This document shows, in pieces, positions 60,758-64,000 of a stretch of DNA of 64,000 nucleotides. Position numbers and translations under genes: made by a program. The notes under the pieces are model-generated. The model saw only the letters and a program-made list of their open reading frames with translations, searched no databases and was not told the DNA's origin. Source of the stretch: JAAYJT01 sp037446395 (GTDB taxonomy: Bacteria > Bacteroidota > Bacteroidia > Bacteroidales > JAAYJT01); NCBI GenBank assembly GCA_037446395.1, contig JBBIIP010000006.1, positions 53,242 to 117,241 of the forward strand, written 5' to 3'. Position 1 is the first letter of the stretch. The number at the start of each line of letters is the position of its first letter.

Positions 60758-62695
60758 ATGAATAAATATGCAAATCGTTTCCTGATACTGTTTGCGATTT
60801 TTTGGAGTTTATTTGCAGAAGCCCAGGAACCCATTCCAAGAACCTCCTCCAAAAGAGCCAGGAAGGAGTACAATCTTGCGATACAGGCTTACTCAAAAAC
60901 TGATTACCGGAATGCCCTGATGCATGCCCGAAAGGCTTCGCGAATTGACAGAAAATTTCCGGAAACGTTGCTTCTAATTGCTGATATCTACCAGGACATC
61001 AAGGTATTCGACTCCTCGGTTCTTTTCTACGAGAAAGCCCTTTTACTTGACAATCAAACTCTTGTATCAGTCTATAATATCCTGGGAGGGTTGTATTTTC
61101 GGTTGGGACGCTATGAGGAGTCAATTAAATCATACGAAACCTTCATACTCAGACAAGAACAACACCTTGTCGAAAAAACTTCAGCAAAAACCAACCTCAA
61201 AAGGTCAGCTTTTGCTCTGAAGCTGCTCACCGACCCTGTACCGTACCAACCAATAAATCTTGGTGACAGTGTAAATTCAGCCAATGACGAGTATATCAAT
61301 GTAGTTTCGGTGGATGACAAGACGCTTTTATATACGGTTAGAAGTCTACTGGTGACCAACAAAACTCAAAAAAATTATAAGGAGGAATTTTTTATAACCA
61401 CCCGGCAAAATGGCTTCTGGAGCAAAGGGATTATGTTCTCGCTTGCAAGCGGTAGTGTAGAAAGCGAAGGGGCTTTGTCAATATCCCCTGATGGTAAATA
61501 CCTTTTTTTTACTTCATGCCACCGTAGCGACGGTTATGGTAGCTGCGATTTGTATTTCAGGCGCAAAACAGGAGAGCATTGGTCAGAGGCACAAAATCTT
61601 GGCGCGATGATCAATAGTTCGCGTTGGGATTCGCAACCAAATATGTCATCAGATGGGAGAACACTCTATTTCGCAAGCAATCGTCCTGGCGGTTTCGGAG
61701 GCTCGGATATCTGGAAATCAGTGCTTCAATCAAACGGAAGATGGGGGCAGCCGGAGAATCTCGGACCGGCAATTAATTCAACTGATGATGAAATGTCGCC
61801 TTTTCTGCACTACGATGGCCAAACACTGTATTTCTCGAGTAAAGGACATTTTGGATTAGGCGGATCCGACTTATTCTTTTCGCGATTGCAAGACAACGGG
61901 CAATGGTCAGAGCCTCAGAATCTTGGCTATCCTATTAATACCCATGCCGATGAAATCAGCCTTGTGATTAATGCAGAAGGAGATGTTGCATATATTTCGG
62001 CCGACTCGCCCCTTGGAAAAGGAGGGTACGATATTTACTCATTTAACTTGTATAAAGAAGTACGGCCGGTTGCAGTAACTTATCTTAACGGTGTTGTGAA
62101 AGATGCAGTAACACTGAAGCCTCTTCAGGCCAATTTTGAATTGATAGACCTTTCGAGCAGCATGACAGTAGTGCAGTCATTCTCCGATCCTGATAATGGC
62201 GAGTTTATTGTGGTGCTGCCTTCTGGGAAGGATTATGCCCTGCATGTTAACAAGATTGGTTATCTGTTTTATTCGGAGCACCTGGTTGTGGATTCCGTGC
62301 AGACCGGCACTCCGCCGGTAAGAATTGATATCAGCCTGAGGCCAATTCAAATTGGACAGGCTGAAGTACTTCGCAATATTTTCTTTGCACACAACAGTTA
62401 TATCATCGAATCGCAATCAAAAGTGGAGCTTGATAAGCTCGTGGTGTTGTTGAAAACAAATCCCCACATTAAAATTGAGGTTATTGGGCATACCGACAAC
62501 ACAGGGAGTAAAGAATATAATCTCGAGTTGTCAGCAAGAAGGGCACAATCGGTGGTTAATTATCTGGTTGAGCAAGGAATAAGTCATCAACGACTTAGCT
62601 CAAAAGGCTCGGGCGATCTGGAACCGGTCGAAACAAATGATACTGCTGAAGGGCGAGCCAGAAACAGACGAACCGAGTTCAGAATTATAAATTGA
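60758..62695 (+). CDS. PorE-like TPR/PD40/OmpA envelope protein
   Basis: A 645-residue exported protein with a signal peptide to about residue 22 (AEAQ). Domains in order: TPR region (about 35-145), PD40/WD40-like beta-propeller (about 225-425; ISPDGKYLFFTS, SSDGRTLYFASNRPGGFGGS, and HYDGQTLYFSSKG), a carboxypeptidase-regulatory-like domain (about 440-525), and a C-terminal OmpA peptidoglycan-binding domain (IEVIGHTDNTGSKEYNLELS). This is the order described for PorE of Porphyromonas gingivalis, a T9SS accessory protein linking cell wall and outer membrane. With the T9SS cargo gene in this window, a Por role is plausible, though Bacteroidota have many paralogues with this layout. Confidence 0.85.
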   Translation: MNKYANRFLILFAIFWSLFAEAQEPIPRTSSKRARKEYNLAIQAYSKTDYRNALMHARKASRIDRKFPETLLLIADIYQDIKVFDSSVLFYEKALLLDNQTLVSVYNILGGLYFRLGRYEESIKSYETFILRQEQHLVEKTSAKTNLKRSAFALKLLTDPVPYQPINLGDSVNSANDEYINVVSVDDKTLLYTVRSLLVTNKTQKNYKEEFFITTRQNGFWSKGIMFSLASGSVESEGALSISPDGKYLFFTSCHRSDGYGSCDLYFRRKTGEHWSEAQNLGAMINSSRWDSQPNMSSDGRTLYFASNRPGGFGGSDIWKSVLQSNGRWGQPENLGPAINSTDDEMSPFLHYDGQTLYFSSKGHFGLGGSDLFFSRLQDNGQWSEPQNLGYPINTHADEISLVINAEGDVAYISADSPLGKGGYDIYSFNLYKEVRPVAVTYLNGVVKDAVTLKPLQANFELIDLSSSMTVVQSFSDPDNGEFIVVLPSGKDYALHVNKIGYLFYSEHLVVDSVQTGTPPVRIDISLRPIQIGQAEVLRNIFFAHNSYIIESQSKVELDKLVVLLKTNPHIKIEVIGHTDNTGSKEYNLELSARRAQSVVNYLVEQGISHQRLSSKGSGDLEPVETNDTAEGRARNRRTEFRIIN

Positions 62696-62751
62696 TTTTT
62701 GAAAAACAACCGGAGATTGAATCTACCGATAAAAGATTTATCACATTTTCA

Positions 62752-62782
62752 TTTTCATTCTATATTATTTTTTATATCTTTG
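62752..62782 (+). promoter_or_regulatory. Promoter of the ytxH-yqjE-like operon
   Basis: TATCTTTG at 62775-62782 is an exact -7 box; TTTTC at 62752-62756, 18 bases upstream, is a fair -33 element. The ATG at 62871 follows after 88 bases. Confidence 0.6.
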
Positions 62783-62870
62783 CAACACAATCCAGATATT
62801 CAACCAAGGTTAAAGCAGAATAGATAACTGAATCATAAACTTGTCGCTTTTCGACACAAATCTAAATGAC

Positions 62871-63155
62871 ATGAAAAATTCATCATCGAAATTCGTATTA
62901 GGGCTTCTGATCGGTGCTGCCGTAGGAGCTGTGGCAGGAATTCTTTTTGCCCCCGATAAAGGAGAAGCCACGCGCAAGAAAATAACTGATAAGGCTAAAA
63001 AAGTGAAGGAGGAATGGGAAGATGACCTAAAAGACAAGGTTGACGGGCTTAAAAGCTATGTTGACGATGTGTTGGACGAATCCAAGGAAAAAATTTCAAA
63101 AGCAGGGCGAAAAGCCGCATCGGTTCGTAAAAAAGCAAGAAAAGTAGTCGAGTAG
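62871..63155 (+). CDS. YtxH domain-containing protein
   Basis: A 94-residue protein starting at the ATG at 62871. One N-terminal membrane segment with small-residue zipper (FVLGLLIGAAVGAVAGILFAP), the YtxH signature DKGEATRKKI, then a long charged, helix-forming tail. YtxH proteins are stress-induced in Firmicutes; function is unknown. It is followed after 28 bases by a YqjE-like membrane protein and a small basic protein, a trio resembling the E. coli yqjD-yqjE-yqjK operon. Confidence 0.85.
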   Translation: MKNSSSKFVLGLLIGAAVGAVAGILFAPDKGEATRKKITDKAKKVKEEWEDDLKDKVDGLKSYVDDVLDESKEKISKAGRKAASVRKKARKVVE

Positions 63156-63183
63156 GAATACTCAAATTTTCAAACTTTCTGCC

Positions 63184-63564
63184 ATGCCAAAATCGGAGCT
63201 ACATCAGGCAATCGCCGAACTTGCCGACAGCCTGAAAAAGTATCTTGAAATAAGATTGGATCTTTTTAAACTCGACGTCATTGAAAAGTCCTCAAGAGTC
63301 ATTTCATTGTTAATTTCCGTTGCACTCATTCTGCTGGTGTTTTCTTTATTTTTTCTTTTTGCATCCTGGGCTTTGGCATTATGGTTGGGTACATTGCTCG
63401 GCAGCCAGATACTTGGGTTTTTATCGGTAGCTGGCTTTTTTCTGCTCCTGACAATCGTGTTTTACCTGCTCAGGAAGAGGCTTTTTCTTTCTTCTGTGAT
63501 CAAACATTTATCGCAGATTATCTTCAAAAACACAAGAAATAATGAAGAAGGTCATGAGGATTAG
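63184..63564 (+). CDS. YqjE-like membrane protein (DUF1469/holin-X family)
   Basis: A 126-residue protein with an amphipathic N-terminus (LADSLKKYLEIRLDLFKLDV) and two membrane helices (about 38-65 and 72-98), matching the DUF1469/phage holin-like family to which E. coli YqjE belongs. Despite the family name nothing suggests a phage here. It overlaps the next gene by 23 bases, implying coupled translation. Confidence 0.82.
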   Translation: MPKSELHQAIAELADSLKKYLEIRLDLFKLDVIEKSSRVISLLISVALILLVFSLFFLFASWALALWLGTLLGSQILGFLSVAGFFLLLTIVFYLLRKRLFLSSVIKHLSQIIFKNTRNNEEGHED

Positions 63565-63763
63565 AGCAAGCGAAATAAAAACACTGAAGGATATTCGACA
63601 GGAGAAAGCCCGGTTGAATTATGAGTTGTTACGCTCGCGGTTGCAGCTAACCTCTCAATTCGATACGACCCGCGATTTGTTTTCATTCCAAAACCTGATG
63701 CAGCCTGTCAAACGAGCAATCCTCAGGAGCATCGGTAATGCCCTGATTAGGTTTATTCAGTAA
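63542..63763 (+). CDS. Small basic hypothetical protein (YqjK-like position)
   Basis: A 73-residue, helix-rich, basic protein with no recognised domain (LKDIRQEKARLNYELLRSRL, then LMQPVKRAILRSIGNALIRF). It overlaps the YqjE-like gene by 23 bases and ends the operon. By position and size it corresponds to YqjK of the enterobacterial operon; similarity in sequence is not claimed. Confidence 0.65.
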   Translation: MKKVMRIRASEIKTLKDIRQEKARLNYELLRSRLQLTSQFDTTRDLFSFQNLMQPVKRAILRSIGNALIRFIQ

Positions 63764-63914
63764 ACCATTTGAATATCATTTGATTTCTTCGATCTAATAA
63801 CCCACGGCCTGTATGTTTTTCTTGCACCGGTGGGCTATATCCGACTCTGCACCAACTTCAGGTATGGCATGGGCTGCCCCGACACGCCCGTCGTCCTCAA
63901 TAACTTTTATTTGA
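63764..63914. other. Intergenic region before the IS-like end
   Basis: No certain gene. A minus-strand frame in this stretch reads DDGRVGAAHAIPEVGAESDI followed by a basic segment and a stop; it looks coding, but I cannot name it and it may be a remnant. CCCACGG/CCGGTGGG (around 63802-63835) forms an imperfect stem. Confidence 0.35.
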
Positions 63915-64000
63915 GTGGACTACTTTCTGCCGGAATGTCAGTTTTTCCTTTCACTAAAAGTAGACTATTATACTCCGGAATCGGTGGACTACTTTAGTCC
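63915..64000. mobile_element. Terminal repeats of an IS21-like element (window edge)
   Basis: Three imperfect direct repeats of about 22 bases: GTGGACTACTTTCTGCCGG plus AAT at 63915-63936, GTAGACTATTATACTCCGG plus AAT at 63960-63981, and GTGGACTACTTTAGTCC cut by the edge at 63984-64000. Multiple ~20-base repeats with a GTGGnC...CCGGAAT pattern are typical of IS21-family ends. The transposase genes (istA/istB) should lie to the right, outside the window. Confidence 0.55.

Noticed and set aside
63184..63564. Prophage because of the holin-like family name
   Set aside because: DUF1469 proteins are chromosomal envelope proteins; no phage genes surround it.
1..64000. tRNA, rRNA, 4.5S RNA, riboswitch or CRISPR array
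   Set aside because: I looked through the intergenic regions, including upstream of queE and around ffh, and saw no cloverleaf, conserved RNA core or regularly spaced repeats.

Overview
The window looks like a chromosomal segment of a Bacteroidota bacterium, most likely an anaerobic or fermentative Bacteroidales-type lineage (the rank below phylum is inference). Evidence: a short RpoD without region 1.1; many -7 boxes of the TAnnTTTG type 15-60 bases upstream of genes; a protein with a type IX secretion C-terminal domain and a PorE-like OmpA protein; an unusually long GAPDH; six-domain ribosomal protein S1; a VorB/Kor-type ferredoxin oxidoreductase; a GT3 glycogen synthase fused to a GT35 phosphorylase. 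Nearly all of the sequence is core housekeeping. I see no tRNA, rRNA, CRISPR array or prophage. The right edge carries what looks like one end of an IS21-like element.

Layout. 1-3.5 kb: ychF 3' end, a small TPR lipoprotein, a phosphohexomutase and mltG. 3.6-7.3 kb: a four-gene 5-oxoprolinase operon (Nramp-like transporter, pxpA, pxpB, pxpC), followed by a decayed DUF1003 gene. 7.8-9.1 kb: GNAT gene and dapF. 9.5-20.9 kb: htrA, rpoD, gap, pyrG, yidC, rpsA, rnz. 20.9-28.2 kb: FAD/FeS dehydrogenase, lplA, exported 5'-nucleotidase, HIT and YigZ proteins. 28.4-32.7 kb: dnaA, a low-molecular-weight phosphatase, a PLP dehydratase, an RsmI-like methylase and a TPR protein. 32.7-39.9 kb (minus strand): glycogen synthase/phosphorylase fusion, fabG, VWA membrane protein. 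40.1-48.4 kb: DUF418, sucD, mnmE, flavin reductase-like lipoprotein, T9SS cargo, argS. 48.6-54.3 kb: cDPG-synthetase-like GTPase, pyrB-pyrI, AlbA-type protein, yaaA, glutathione peroxidase. 54.8-57.5 kb: the 2-oxoacid:ferredoxin oxidoreductase operon. 57.8-63.8 kb: ffh, folD, queE, the PorE-like protein and a YtxH / YqjE-like / small-protein envelope operon.

The most interesting regulatory structure lies upstream of pyrB. A canonical promoter is followed by a 43-codon leader reading frame rich in U-containing Phe codons. That frame runs straight through an intrinsic terminator and stops 26 bases before pyrB. This is the architecture of the UTP-sensed pyrBI attenuator of enterobacteria, here in a phylum where I do not know it to be described. 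Other points worth a second look: two adjacent perfect stem-loops that abut the rpoD start codon; an Nramp-family protein that has lost the metal ligands and heads the pxp operon; the glycogen fusion enzyme; and a flavin-reductase domain that appears to be exported as a lipoprotein.

Several gene starts (mltG, argS, the cDPG-synthetase-like gene, ffh) were moved to internal ATGs because a -7 box overlaps or immediately precedes the longer reading frame.
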